From Microbacterium ginsengisoli (GTDB taxonomy: Bacteria > Actinomycetota > Actinomycetes > Actinomycetales > Microbacteriaceae), in the NCBI RefSeq assembly GCF_000956535.1, contig NZ_JYIY01000072.1:1-64000 (forward strand): a stretch of 64,000 bases of DNA, written 5' to 3'. Positions 44,145 through 53,136 of the stretch are shown here, piece after piece. The position numbers were made by a program, and so were the translations under genes. The notes below the pieces were generated by a model. It saw nothing but the letters and a program-made list of their open reading frames with translations, was not told the origin of the DNA and made no database searches. How positions within the stretch are numbered: position 1 is the first letter of the stretch; each line of letters starts with the position of its first letter.

Positions 44145-44552
44145 TCAGGCCGCGAGACGCAGCCCGCGACGGTCGGTCGCGACGCGCTCGCCCGCGGCGA
44201 TGGTCTGGTCGTCGCCGATGAGGGAGCCGCCGGCGACCAGCGCGTTCTCACCGACGTACGTGCGGATGCCGATCTTCGCGCCCGCGCCCACCCGGGCGCC
44301 CGCGCCGATGTGCGCGTGAGGGGCGATCTCGGCCTTCGGCCCGATGACGACGTCGTTCTCGATCCACACCCCGCGTCCGACGTGCGCGCCCGCGGCGATC
44401 TGCACACCCGGTTCGATGTAGGCGCCCGCCTCGACGACGGCGCTTGCGTGCACCTTGGCGCCGTTCGCGATCAGGCCGCGACCGTTGACGTGCTTGCGAT
44501 AGCGCAGCGTCTCGCCCCGGTCGTCTTCGATATCGACGTAGTTCTTGCCCAC
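44145..44552 (-). CDS. Left-handed beta-helix (hexapeptide-repeat) protein
   Basis: 135 residues from GTG 44552, with AGGAGGGG three bases upstream. After a short head ([22 protein letters not shown]) come about fourteen hexapeptide repeats of the [IV]-X-[AG]-X4 kind ([24 protein letters not shown]...). This is the gamma-carbonic-anhydrase / acyltransferase scaffold, but there is no room for a catalytic loop and no zinc histidine set, so enzymatic activity is doubtful. Confidence 0.82.
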   Translation of the reverse strand: MGKNYVDIEDDRGETLRYRKHVNGRGLIANGAKVHASAVVEAGAYIEPGVQIAAGAHVGRGVWIENDVVIGPKAEIAPHAHIGAGARVGAGAKIGIRTYVGENALVAGGSLIGDDQTIAAGERVATDRRGLRLAA

Positions 44553-44848
44553 GTTCCCCTCCTGCGGCGGCTCTCCCGCCGAACACTCGGTATCAACCCC
44601 GATGCACCCGCATGCATTCCCGTGCACTCCATTCGGAGCGGACGACGCAACGGATGCCTCGTGGGCCGGCTCCGTCGCCGTGTTCCCTCCGATCGTGCCA
44701 CCGCCCGAACACACCGTCCCGGGGCTTGACAGAACGCGGAGAACCGGGGCTGCCGGGGCCCCCGTCGCGGGGCGGGAATAGACTTCCCGCGGGTCTCGAG
44801 CGACGGCGCCCGAGCGCCGCACATCGGATGAGCGCGAAGGGAACGACG

Positions 44849-45898
44849 ATGCAGATCGCCATGGTGGGACTCGGACGGATGGGGGCGAACATCGTTCGTC
44901 GCCTGATGCGGGACGGACACGACTGCGTCGTCTACGACGTCAACCCAGACTCCGTCGCCGCCCTCGTCGCCGAAGGCGCGGTCGGGGCATCCGATCTCGC
45001 CGACCTGGTCTCGAAGCTCGAGGTGCCGCGCACGGTCTGGTTGATGATCCCGGCGGGTCTCACCGGCTCCCTCGTCGATCAGATCTCCCCCCACCTCGAG
45101 GCGGGGGACATCATCATCGACGGCGGCAACTCGAACTACCACGACGACGTCCGGCGGGCCGCAGCGCTCAAGGACAGCGGCATCCACTTCGTCGACATCG
45201 GCACGAGTGGCGGCGTCTTCGGGCTCGAACGCGGCTACTGCCTCATGGTCGGCGGACCCGACGAGGCGTTCGCGCACATCGAGCCGGTGCTGCGCACGAT
45301 CGCGCCCGGCTCGGGCGACGTGGAGCGCACCCCTGGCCGCACCGGGGAGCTCGCCCCCGAGGAGCTCGGCTACCTGCACACCGGCCCCAGTGGCTCGGGA
45401 CACTTCGTGAAGATGGTGCACAACGGCATCGAATACGGCATCATGGCCGCGCTCGCCGAGGGACTGAACATCCTCAAGAACGCCGACGCGGGAGTGCGCG
45501 AGGCCGAGCACTCCGCTGAGGTGGCGCCGCTCGAGGAGCCCGAGTTCTACCAGTTCACCATCGACACCCCGAAGGTCGCGGAGCTCTGGCGCCGCGGCTC
45601 GGTGATCTCGTCGTGGCTGCTCGATCTCACCGCCGCCGCCCTCGCCGAGAACCCCACCCTCGACGGGCTCGCCGGCCGTGTCTCCGACTCGGGTGAGGGC
45701 CGGTGGACCGTGAAGGCCGCGGTCGATGTGGGTGTGCCCGCGCCGGTGCTCGCCGCATCGCTGTTCGAGCGGTTCGCGTCCCGCGGGGAGGACCACTACG
45801 CCAACCAGGTGCTCTCTGCGATGCGCCTGCAGTTCGGCGGACACCACGAGCTTCCCGCCGGCGACGTGCTGGAGGCCGGAGGGCGAAAGGCCGAGTGA
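44849..45898 (+). CDS. gnd: 6-phosphogluconate dehydrogenase, decarboxylating
   Basis: Oxidises 6-phosphogluconate to ribulose 5-phosphate, CO2 and NAD(P)H. 349 residues, i.e. the shorter YqeC/GntZ-like class, often NAD-dependent. Marks: Rossmann [42 protein letters not shown] (substrate loop), and the catalytic Lys in [17 protein letters not shown] 44849 follows GAAGGGA; an ATG at 44828 would add seven residues. TAGACT at 44779-44784 is a plausible -10. The next gene overlaps its stop. Confidence 0.93.
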   Translation: MQIAMVGLGRMGANIVRRLMRDGHDCVVYDVNPDSVAALVAEGAVGASDLADLVSKLEVPRTVWLMIPAGLTGSLVDQISPHLEAGDIIIDGGNSNYHDDVRRAAALKDSGIHFVDIGTSGGVFGLERGYCLMVGGPDEAFAHIEPVLRTIAPGSGDVERTPGRTGELAPEELGYLHTGPSGSGHFVKMVHNGIEYGIMAALAEGLNILKNADAGVREAEHSAEVAPLEEPEFYQFTIDTPKVAELWRRGSVISSWLLDLTAAALAENPTLDGLAGRVSDSGEGRWTVKAAVDVGVPAPVLAASLFERFASRGEDHYANQVLSAMRLQFGGHHELPAGDVLEAGGRKAE

Positions 45899-46584
45899 GC
45901 GCGGGGGACGCGGCATCCGCCCCGGACGGCGCATCGACGGGCGTCGAACCGGATCCGACGACGGCGCCCACGCTCGTCTTCGAGAAGAGCGCCACGAGGC
46001 ATTCACTGCTCGAAGACGTGCTCGGTCTCGTGACGGGCACGTTCCTGGTGTCGTTCGGCCTCTACCTGCTGCAGACGGCCGGCGCAGTGACGGGCGGCAC
46101 TGCCGGTCTCGCCCTGCTTCTCGGCTACGCGACGTCGTGGCCGTTCCCGCTGCTCTTCGCGGTCGTGAACCTGCCGTTCGCGGTGCTCGCGATCTGGAAG
46201 AAGGGCTGGGACTTCACGGTGCGCACGGCCGTCGCGATCGGTCTCGTCTCGGGGTTCGCCCTCGTGCACCACGCGTTCCTGCAGCTCGGCCACATCGATG
46301 CCGTCTACGGCACCCTCGGCGGCAACCTCATGGTCGGCGTCGGGGTGCTCATCATCTTCCGCCACCGCGCGAGCCTCGGCGGGATCAACATCATCGCGAT
46401 CGTGCTGCAGGAGCGCACGGGCTTCCGTGCGGGTTGGACGCAGATGGTCTTCGACGTGCTCATCATCGCCGCCGGACTGCTTGTCGTGTCGTGGGACAAA
46501 GTGCTGCTGAGCGCCGCCGGCGCGGTGGTGCTGAACCTGGTGCTGGCCATGAACCACCGGCCGGGGCGCTACATCGGGCGCTGA
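45895..46584 (+). CDS. YitT/YczE-family membrane protein
   Basis: 229 residues: a disordered 35-residue head, then five to six transmembrane helices. [31 protein letters not shown] and [26 protein letters not shown] fit the YitT family, whose transported substrate is unknown. GTG 45895 overlaps the gnd stop (GTGA), so it is translationally coupled to gnd. It ends two bases from the convergent aldolase stop. Confidence 0.86.
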   Translation: MSAGDAASAPDGASTGVEPDPTTAPTLVFEKSATRHSLLEDVLGLVTGTFLVSFGLYLLQTAGAVTGGTAGLALLLGYATSWPFPLLFAVVNLPFAVLAIWKKGWDFTVRTAVAIGLVSGFALVHHAFLQLGHIDAVYGTLGGNLMVGVGVLIIFRHRASLGGINIIAIVLQERTGFRAGWTQMVFDVLIIAAGLLVVSWDKVLLSAAGAVVLNLVLAMNHRPGRYIGR

Positions 46585-47553
46585 TCAGCGGTGGCGGTAC
46601 GCCTGTCCGGCCTGCCCGAAGACGTGCATGCGCTCAGCGACGATCTTCTCCATCGCCTGCCGTGCGGCCCGCTGGAACGGGGCCGGGTCGACGGTCAGGC
46701 CGTCCTCGGCGAGGGAGCGTCGCGCCGCCGCGGCATAGGCCATGTGCGAGTCCATGCCCTGGTTGATCTTGCGAACCCCGAGCTTCGTCGATCGCGCCTT
46801 CTCGTCCTCGGGCACCCCCCACGACTCGGGCAGGCTCCCGCCGTACCGATTGATCTCGTCACGCAGGTCCGCCGGCAGCGACGACGATCCGTGCATCACC
46901 AACGCGGTCTCGGGGATGCGCGCCGCAATCGCCGAGATGAGGTCCATGTGCAGCACCGACCCGTCGGGCGGGCTGGTGAACTTGTACGCGCCGTGGGACG
47001 TGCCGATCGCGACGGCGAGTGCATCGACGTCGGTCAAGGCGACGAAGCGTTCCGCCTCGTCGGGGTCGGCGAGCACGATCTCCTTGACGGTCGCGCCGCC
47101 GTCCTCCGAGCCGCCGATCGTGCCGAGCTCACCCTCCACCGAGACTCCGCGGGCGTGCGCGTACTCGACGACCTTTCGGGTCAGTGCGGCGTTCTCCTCG
47201 AAGCTGGCGTGCGTGACGCGGTCGGGGAGAAGGCTGCCGTCGATCATGACGCTCGTGAAGCCGGCTTCGATCGCTCGCGCGCAGTCCTCGAAGGATGCCC
47301 CGTGGTCGAGGTGGAGAACGACCGGCACCTCGTCGTAGCGGTGGATGAGTGCGACCAGCGCCTCCCAGAACGCCCCCTCGTCACCGTGGGCGGAGGAACC
47401 CGCGATCGTCTGCAGGATCACGGGTGAATCGGTCTCCCGTGCGGCATCCAGCACGGCTTCCGCCTGGACGAGGTCGGTGACGTTGAAGGCGCCGACCCCA
47501 TACGCGCCAGCTTTGGCGGCATCGAGGGCTTGACGCAGGGTGATGAGTGGCAC
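46585..47553 (-). CDS. Class II fructose/tagatose-bisphosphate aldolase family
   Basis: 322 residues, a zinc-dependent aldolase cleaving a ketose phosphate into dihydroxyacetone phosphate and an aldehyde. Zinc ligands and active site: HLDHGASFEDC, GELGTIGGSEDG (Glu), AIGTSHGAYKF and VMHGSSS. GTG 47553 follows AAGGAG six bases upstream. It is divergent from an FGGY kinase whose operator region it shares, so it probably acts in catabolism of one imported sugar, not in central glycolysis. The bisphosphate could be fructose-, tagatose- or another ketose-type. Confidence 0.92.
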   Translation of the reverse strand: MPLITLRQALDAAKAGAYGVGAFNVTDLVQAEAVLDAARETDSPVILQTIAGSSAHGDEGAFWEALVALIHRYDEVPVVLHLDHGASFEDCARAIEAGFTSVMIDGSLLPDRVTHASFEENAALTRKVVEYAHARGVSVEGELGTIGGSEDGGATVKEIVLADPDEAERFVALTDVDALAVAIGTSHGAYKFTSPPDGSVLHMDLISAIAARIPETALVMHGSSSLPADLRDEINRYGGSLPESWGVPEDEKARSTKLGVRKINQGMDSHMAYAAAARRSLAEDGLTVDPAPFQRAARQAMEKIVAERMHVFGQAGQAYRHR

Positions 47554-47601
47554 GAGTGCTCCTTCGCTGAACGACGTTGTTCGCAGCCGGGGGTTGCGAT
47601 T

Positions 47602-47660
47602 TTCTGACAACGGTAGACAGAGTAGGGGACCTCTGTTAGCTTGTCCATCGTTAGACAGAA
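47602..47660. promoter_or_regulatory. Operator cluster between aldolase and kinase genes
   Basis: Three copies of a half-site: TAGACAGAG (47614-47622), its inverse CTCTGTTAG (47631-47639), and TAGACAGAA (47652-47660). The first also pairs with TCTG at 47603-47606 as TCTG-N11-CAGA. The LacI-type or GntR-type regulator of this locus is the likely binder; which one is not decidable here. The A/T-richer stretch around 47630-47660 probably holds both promoters. Confidence 0.7.
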
Positions 47661-47685
47661 CCGGCGTCGAAGGAGACCTGGAATC

Positions 47686-49071
47686 ATGCGCGACGAGTTG
47701 CTCCTGGGCATCGACCTGGGTACGTCCTCGATCAAGGCGAATGCCGTCGATCGACACGGACGCTCGCTCGGCATCGGTACCGCTCCGACGCCGTTCGTCG
47801 CGAACCGCAGCGGCGTGGAGATGACTCCGACTGCTCTGCTCGACGCCGTTCACGACGCCGTTGCCCACCTCGGTGAGCTGCGACACCGGGTCGCGGGAGT
47901 CGGAATCGCCAGCATGGGTGAGACGGGAACCACCATTCGCGCCGACGGCCCGACCGATCTTCCTCTCGTCGCTTGGCACGACCGGCGCGGGGCGTCGGTC
48001 GTGAAAATCCTGCTCTCCCGTTTCGGTGCGTCGGAGATCCTGCGGCGAACCGGACGAGAGGCGCGAGACGTCACGAGCATCGCGAAGCTCGGGTGGCTCC
48101 AGCAGGCAGGAGCCGTCGTCGAGGGCACGTGGACGGGCGTCGCCGGGGTCGTGCTCTGGCGACTCACGGGCGCCCTCGGGCAGGAGCAGTCGCTCGCTGC
48201 GACGAGCGGCGCATACGATCCGATATCCCATCGGTACGATCGCGAGATCCTCGCCGCCGTCGGACTCGACCACATCGCGTGGGCGCCGGCACGCCAAGCG
48301 GGCACCCTGCTCGGGCGCATCGGCGGGCCCGGGGCGGAGTGGAGCGGGTTGCCCGCGGGTATCCCGGTCACGATCGCCGGACACGACCACCCCGTCGGAG
48401 TGGTCGGCGCAGGCGGCGAGAAGAACGAGGTGATCGACTCGCTCGGAACCGGGGAGCCCCTGGTCGTGAGCTGGCAGGCAGTGAAGGGTGCACCGCATCC
48501 CGTGGCGCCCGCCCTTCCGGGCGATCTCACGCTCACGGCGTGGCCCGGCACATCGCGGCACATGCTGCTGTGGGAGACGCTGCGGCCGGGACTTGCGATG
48601 TCGTCCCTCCTCGAGCATGTCGGCGGCACGCGCAACGACATCGAGTTCGCGGCCATCCGCGTGCAGGCTGAGCCGCTCGCCGTCGAGGACCTGCTCTCGA
48701 TGCAGGCGGGCGACGTGCCCGAGCACGTCCGGCAGGTCGCGCCGGAGGTCGCATGGGCGGCCACCCTCGAGGGGTACGCCGCCGCCGCCGCGCAGGCGGA
48801 GGTCGAGATGCGACGCATGGCCGGCGTCACGGGACGCACCCTACTCATCGGCGGGGGACTGCGTTCGCGGCGCTGGGTGGAGGCGAAGATGCACCGGGCG
48901 ACGGGCAACCTCGCGATGGCATCCGAGCGTGAAGCAGTCTCACGCGGTGCAGCGCTCATTGCCGGCGTCGCCGCAGGCTGGTGGGATGCGGAAGAGTATC
49001 CGCCGGCGGATGTCGTCGACATGACCGGGACGACCTTCGTGCCGGGCGCCACGAGCGCCGCACGATCGTGA
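47686..49071 (+). CDS. FGGY-family carbohydrate kinase
   Basis: 461 residues phosphorylating a sugar or polyol at the expense of ATP. FGGY N-domain: LLLGIDLGTSSIKANAVD (phosphate 1), GVGIASMGETG, VAWHDRRG; C-domain: VTIAGHDHPVGVVGAGG and TLLIGGGLRSRRWVEAKM (adenosine site), then SREAVSRGAALIAGVAA. ATG 47686 has AAGGAGACC upstream. Its place between an aldolase and a ribose-type ABC importer suggests it phosphorylates the imported sugar. The specificity cannot be read from sequence. Confidence 0.92.
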   Translation: MRDELLLGIDLGTSSIKANAVDRHGRSLGIGTAPTPFVANRSGVEMTPTALLDAVHDAVAHLGELRHRVAGVGIASMGETGTTIRADGPTDLPLVAWHDRRGASVVKILLSRFGASEILRRTGREARDVTSIAKLGWLQQAGAVVEGTWTGVAGVVLWRLTGALGQEQSLAATSGAYDPISHRYDREILAAVGLDHIAWAPARQAGTLLGRIGGPGAEWSGLPAGIPVTIAGHDHPVGVVGAGGEKNEVIDSLGTGEPLVVSWQAVKGAPHPVAPALPGDLTLTAWPGTSRHMLLWETLRPGLAMSSLLEHVGGTRNDIEFAAIRVQAEPLAVEDLLSMQAGDVPEHVRQVAPEVAWAATLEGYAAAAAQAEVEMRRMAGVTGRTLLIGGGLRSRRWVEAKMHRATGNLAMASEREAVSRGAALIAGVAAGWWDAEEYPPADVVDMTGTTFVPGATSAARS

Positions 49072-49089
49072 GAGGCGAGAGGACGAGCT

Positions 49090-49128
49090 ATGACGCGTGG
49101 ATCATCGCCTTCGTGGTGGCGCGAATGA
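49090..49128 (+). CDS. Short leader ORF coupled to the LacI-type gene
   Basis: Twelve codons, MTRGSSPSWWRE, with GAGAGG seven bases before its ATG. Its TGA (49126-49128) overlaps the ATG of the regulator (ATGA at 49125), which itself has no good ribosome site. Translation of the leader would deliver ribosomes to the regulator start. Two adjacent Trp codons are notable but not enough to claim attenuation. Confidence 0.5.
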   Translation: MTRGSSPSWWRE

Positions 49129-50192
49129 GTGCCGAACGAGGAGCCTCCGGGCTCCGACCGCCGGCGCGGCTCGTCGACATCGCCGAGCATGCAGGGGTCT
49201 CCGTCAAGACGGTCTCCCGCGTCCTGAACGGCGAGCAGTACGTCACCGAGGCGACGCGTCGCCGGGTCATGGACTCGGTGGATGCGCTCAGCTACGTGGG
49301 CGACGCGGCCGCTGCCGGACTGCGCACCCGCCGCTCGGGCACGGTGGGTCTGATCATCCCCGACGTGCGCAACGGCTATTTCAGCCTGCTGACGCGCGCG
49401 ATCGAGGAGAGATTGACATCGGCGAGTCCGACCCTGCTCCTCGGCGACTCCGACGAGGAGCAGGCGCAGGAGGAACGATACCTGCGCACATTCCGTCAGC
49501 AGCGAGTCGACAGCCTGATCGTCCTTCCGGCCGGAGCGCCCAGCCTCCCCGATGCCGTGCACGAGATTCCGACGGTGATCGTCGATCGTACGGTGCCCGC
49601 CGTCGAGGGCCTCGCCGATCATGTGCTCGCGGACGACCACCGCGCCGCCGATCGGTTGGTCGAGCACCTCGTCCGGCATCACGGGATGCGCGATGTCGTT
49701 CTCGTCGCCGGGCGCCGATCCGTCTCGTCCGTCGCCGAACGCGAGCGCGGATACCAGTCGGCGATGCGACGTGCCGGCCTTGTCGAACGGGTGTCCGGTG
49801 AGCACGTGACCCCCGACGATGCCGCCGCGGGAGCGATCCGCATATTCCGCGATCTCACGCCCCCGTTCGGGGTGTTCACGACCAACAACCGCATGTTCTG
49901 GGGCGTCATCGCCGCGATCTCTCGGCTGGGTCTCCAGATCCCTCGCGATGTGCTGGTCACCACGATCGATTCGATCGGCGAGGCGACCTATACCGGCCTC
50001 AAGCCCACGCAAGGGGTGGTCCCCGCTCATGAAGTGGCCGCGCGCACGATGGAGCTGCTCGCCGACCGCTCGGCAGATCCGGCGCGTGCCCCCCGCACGC
50101 TCACGGTCGACATCGATATCGAGTTCGGAACCACCTGCGGCTGCGTGCCGCTCACGGCTTCGCCGCTCCTCGCCGGTTCCTCGCCGGGATGA
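49125..50192 (+). CDS. LacI-family transcriptional regulator
   Basis: 355 residues: N-terminal LacI HTH and hinge (RLVDIAEHAGVSVKTVSRVLNGEQYVTEATRRRV, then AAAGLRTRRSGTVGLIIPDV) and a periplasmic-binding-like effector domain (GVFTTNNRMFWGVIAAISRLGLQIPRDVLV). The start ATG 49125 is inferred from the ATGA junction with the 12-codon leader; GTG codons at 49113 and 49116 are possible. Presumably controls the kinase, aldolase and transporter through the TAGACAGA sites. Confidence 0.92.
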   Translation: MSAERGASGLRPPARLVDIAEHAGVSVKTVSRVLNGEQYVTEATRRRVMDSVDALSYVGDAAAAGLRTRRSGTVGLIIPDVRNGYFSLLTRAIEERLTSASPTLLLGDSDEEQAQEERYLRTFRQQRVDSLIVLPAGAPSLPDAVHEIPTVIVDRTVPAVEGLADHVLADDHRAADRLVEHLVRHHGMRDVVLVAGRRSVSSVAERERGYQSAMRRAGLVERVSGEHVTPDDAAAGAIRIFRDLTPPFGVFTTNNRMFWGVIAAISRLGLQIPRDVLVTTIDSIGEATYTGLKPTQGVVPAHEVAARTMELLADRSADPARAPRTLTVDIDIEFGTTCGCVPLTASPLLAGSSPG

Positions 50193-50228
50193 GCCCACGG
50201 CCCTGACGCGGGGCCAGGCAGAAGAACG

Positions 50229-50271
50229 GCTGGCTGCAGCGGTGTATGGGAACCCCAGCTGCAACCAGCCA
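50229..50271 (+). promoter_or_regulatory. Inverted repeat between regulator and transporter genes
   Basis: GGCTGGCTGCAGC (50229-50241) and GCTGCAACCAGCC (50259-50271) pair at 12 of 13 positions around a 17-base loop. It sits 55 bases before the binding-protein gene and 37 bases after the LacI stop. It could be an operator or a hairpin that sets different expression of regulator and transporter. Confidence 0.6.
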
Positions 50272-50325
50272 TCGCGTCACCGCGTGACAGGCGGACCAAT
50301 CCCCACCCTCAAAGGAGAGAAAGAG

Positions 50326-51360
50326 ATGTCCCTTTTCGTACGCAAGCGCAGCGCCGGCCTCGTCGTTGTCGCGACGGCTTCGATTCTAGTGACGGCCCTC
50401 GCAGGCTGTTCGTCGTCATCGACTCCGTCATCGACCGGTTCTTCCGGATCCATCAAGATCGCTCTCGTGCTGAAGCCGCTCGACAACACCTACTTCGGTG
50501 CGATGGCGCAGGGAGCCCAGGCTGAGGCGACCAAGGACGGCGTCTCGCTGACAGTCGTCGCCGCCGACAACGTCACCGACGACTCGGGTCAGGCGGCGAA
50601 GCTGAACGCCCTCGCCACCGAAGGCTACGACTGCTACATCGTCAACCCCACAAGCCAGACCAACCTGCTGACCGGACTCGCTCCGATCTCGGCTGCCGGC
50701 ACGCCGATCGTCAACCTGGACCTGCCGATCGACACGAGCGCCGCGAAGTCCGCAGGCGTGAACATCACGACCTACGTCGGCACCAACAACGAGACTGCCG
50801 GTCAGGCCGGAGGAAAGGCGATGATGAACCTCCTCTCGAAGGGTGACGGCGTCGCGCTCATCGGCGGGCTCGTCGGCGATCCGGGCAGCAACGCCCGCCT
50901 CAAGGGGTTCACCGACGCGGTCAACGGCACTCTGACGATCACGCAGACCGTCGCCGCCGATTTCGACAAGGCGAAGGCGAAGAGCGCGGCCGCCACGATC
51001 CTGCTCGCCAACCCGAACATCAAGGGCTTCTTCACCCCCTCGGGCGACATGGCCCTCGGCATCCAGCAAGCCGTCGAAGAAGCGGGCAAGAAGGGCCAGG
51101 TCGCGGTGATCGGAATCGACGGCACCCAGGACCAGCTCAAGGACATCGTGGCCGGCGGCGAGCCTGCGGCGATCGAGCAGTTCCCGTACCTGATGGGCGC
51201 CCAGTCCGTGCAGGCCTGCATTGCGGCTCACAGCGGCAAGACCATCCCGACCAGCGTCGAGACGCCCGTGCTCACCGTGACGAAGGACAACGCCCAGGCC
51301 GCACTCGACGCCTTCCCGGCGCCGCCGTCGGACTTCGTGGTCCCGAACCCCTTCCAGTAA
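50326..51360 (+). CDS. Sugar ABC transporter substrate-binding lipoprotein
   Basis: 344 residues: lipoprotein signal with lipobox ALAGC (Cys about 28), Ser-rich linker, then a ribose-binding-protein-like (peripla_BP_4) fold: IALVLKPLDNTYFGAMAQGAQAEA, VNPTSQTNLLTGL, VALIGGLVGDPGSNARLKGF, VAVIGIDGTQDQLK. Lipid-anchored outside the membrane, it delivers sugar to the permease encoded next. AAAGGAGAG precedes ATG 50326 by six bases. It is close to RbsB/FrcB in form. Confidence 0.94.
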   Translation: MSLFVRKRSAGLVVVATASILVTALAGCSSSSTPSSTGSSGSIKIALVLKPLDNTYFGAMAQGAQAEATKDGVSLTVVAADNVTDDSGQAAKLNALATEGYDCYIVNPTSQTNLLTGLAPISAAGTPIVNLDLPIDTSAAKSAGVNITTYVGTNNETAGQAGGKAMMNLLSKGDGVALIGGLVGDPGSNARLKGFTDAVNGTLTITQTVAADFDKAKAKSAAATILLANPNIKGFFTPSGDMALGIQQAVEEAGKKGQVAVIGIDGTQDQLKDIVAGGEPAAIEQFPYLMGAQSVQACIAAHSGKTIPTSVETPVLTVTKDNAQAALDAFPAPPSDFVVPNPFQ

Positions 51361-51386
51361 TCCGCAACGATCGGGGATCTTCACCC

Positions 51387-52382
51387 ATGTCCACCCAGAC
51401 CAGTCCCGTCGACACGACGAATCCGATCACAGCCAGCACGCGCACCCTTCGCCGTCGCCTCGCGAACGAGGACCTGTGGACCCGCGCAACCGCTCCTGTG
51501 GCACTCGTCGTGCTCACGGTCACGTTCACCATCGTCAACCCGAAGTTCCTCACCTGGCCGAGCCTGACGAGCATGCTCGCCGACTCCACGATCCCGATCG
51601 TGCTGGCTCTGGGAGCGACGTTCGCGGTGACGCTCGCCGGCATCGATCTGTCGCTCGCGTCGACGGTCGCCCTGGGCAGCGTCACGATGGGGCTCGCCTA
51701 TCAGGCCGGACTGCCGCTATGGCTGTGCTGCCTGGTCGCGATGGCAACGGGACTGTCGGTCGGTGCGCTCAACGGCGTCATCATCGGCTGGGTGAGGATC
51801 CCCGACTTCATCGTCACCCTGGGGAGCATGAGCCTCGTGATGGGGCTCAGCCTGATCTTCTCGCAGGGCAAGCCCGTGCAGATCCCCGAACGCGCTCTCA
51901 CCTTCGTCAGCATCACGTCGGTGGGTGGCATCCGGTTCAATTTCCTCATCGCGCTCGCGATCGGTGTCCTCCTGCACATCGTGCTGTTCCACACTCGGTT
52001 CGGCACTCACCTCCTCGCAGTCGGCGACAACCCCGACGCCGCCCGCGCCATGGGACTCAAGGTCGCCCGCGTCAAGCTCGCCGGGTATGTCATCTGCGGT
52101 CTGATGGGCGGGGTGGGGGCCGTGCTCCTGACCTCGTACATCGGGTCGAGCCAGCCGGCGACCAATACCGACTACCTGCTCAAGGCGATCGCGGCCGTCG
52201 TGCTCGGCGGGGTGAGCCTCTTCGGAGGTCGAGCCACGATCATCGGGCCCATCCTGGGCGCCATCCTCCTGACATTCCTGCAGTCCGGCCTCACGCTCGT
52301 CGGCGTAAGCGCCTTCTACTCGCCCCTGGTCATCGGCATCGTCGTGATCGCCGCCGCCATGCTCATGAGAGGTCGAAAGTGA
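51387..52382 (+). CDS. Sugar ABC transporter permease, RbsC type
   Basis: 331 residues with about ten predicted membrane helices. VLALGATFAVTLAGIDLSLASTVALGSVTMG and the EAA-like loop GDNPDAARAMGLKVARVKLAGYVICGLM are typical of ribose/xylose/fructose permeases, followed by ATNTDYLLKAIAAVVLGGVSLFGGRATI. It would form the membrane channel as a homodimer. Twenty-six bases after the binding-protein gene; its stop overlaps the ATPase start. Confidence 0.93.
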   Translation: MSTQTSPVDTTNPITASTRTLRRRLANEDLWTRATAPVALVVLTVTFTIVNPKFLTWPSLTSMLADSTIPIVLALGATFAVTLAGIDLSLASTVALGSVTMGLAYQAGLPLWLCCLVAMATGLSVGALNGVIIGWVRIPDFIVTLGSMSLVMGLSLIFSQGKPVQIPERALTFVSITSVGGIRFNFLIALAIGVLLHIVLFHTRFGTHLLAVGDNPDAARAMGLKVARVKLAGYVICGLMGGVGAVLLTSYIGSSQPATNTDYLLKAIAAVVLGGVSLFGGRATIIGPILGAILLTFLQSGLTLVGVSAFYSPLVIGIVVIAAAMLMRGRK

Positions 52383-53128
52383 ACGACATCAAGGTCGAAC
52401 TCCGCGACATCCGCAAGACGTTCGGCAGCGTCGAGGCGCTGAAGGGCGCCTCCCTCACAGCTCGTCGCGGCGAGGTCACGGCCATCGTCGGTGACAACGG
52501 TGCCGGCAAGTCGACGCTGGTCAAATGCCTGACGGGGCTCATCACGCCCGACAGCGGAACGATCACCATCGATGGGAAGGACGTGCGCTTCTCCTCGCCC
52601 AAGCATGCGCGGGCGGCGGGCATCGAGACGGTGTACCAGGATCTCGCGCTGAGCGATCAGCTCAGCATCTGGCAGAACCTCTACATGGACCGCGAGCTCA
52701 CCGCCGGCATCGGTCCGCTGCGTTTCCTCCGCCGCGGCGAGATGAAGCGCGAGGCGCATCGTCTCGTCGCCGACCTCGCCGTCAACGTGCCGTCGGTGAC
52801 GAGGGCGGTCAAACGCCTCTCCGGTGGGCAGCGGCAGGCGGTCGCGATCGCACGGGGTGTGATGTGGGCCCGCGGCCTCATCATCCTCGACGAGCCCACG
52901 GCGGCGCTCGGGCTGCGGGAGACCGCTCAAGTCGAGGGGCTGATCCGCCGCGTCGTCGATGCCGGTGAGACGGTGCTCGTGGTCTCGCACAACTTCGAGC
53001 AGGTAAAGCGCCTCTCGTCCCAGGTGTGGGTCATGCGAGCGGGCAACGTCGTGCAGGGGGTGCGTACCGAGGACGTCTCCGGTGAGGAGCTCGTCGGCCT
53101 CGTGACCGGCGCGATCACCGCCGTCTGA
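52379..53128 (+). CDS. Sugar ABC transporter ATP-binding protein, single NBD
   Basis: 249 residues: Walker A GDNGAGKST, Q-loop VYQDLALSDQLS, signature LSGGQRQAVAIARG, Walker B LIILDEPTAALG, H-loop VVSHN. It holds one nucleotide-binding domain, unlike RbsA/XylG with two fused ones, so it resembles FrcA of the fructose transporter. GTG 52379 overlaps the permease stop (GTGA). Energises uptake by the two upstream gene products. Confidence 0.93.
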   Translation: MNDIKVELRDIRKTFGSVEALKGASLTARRGEVTAIVGDNGAGKSTLVKCLTGLITPDSGTITIDGKDVRFSSPKHARAAGIETVYQDLALSDQLSIWQNLYMDRELTAGIGPLRFLRRGEMKREAHRLVADLAVNVPSVTRAVKRLSGGQRQAVAIARGVMWARGLIILDEPTAALGLRETAQVEGLIRRVVDAGETVLVVSHNFEQVKRLSSQVWVMRAGNVVQGVRTEDVSGEELVGLVTGAITAV

Positions 53129-53136
53129 CGTGTCGG

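Noticed and set aside
44726-44784. TTGACA (44726) and TAGACT (44779) as one promoter
   Set aside because: The distance of 47 bases is far too long for a single promoter; only the -10 was kept as a suggestion.
46300-46550. Short frames antisense to the YitT-like gene
   Set aside because: They follow the GC skew of the opposite strand and match no family.
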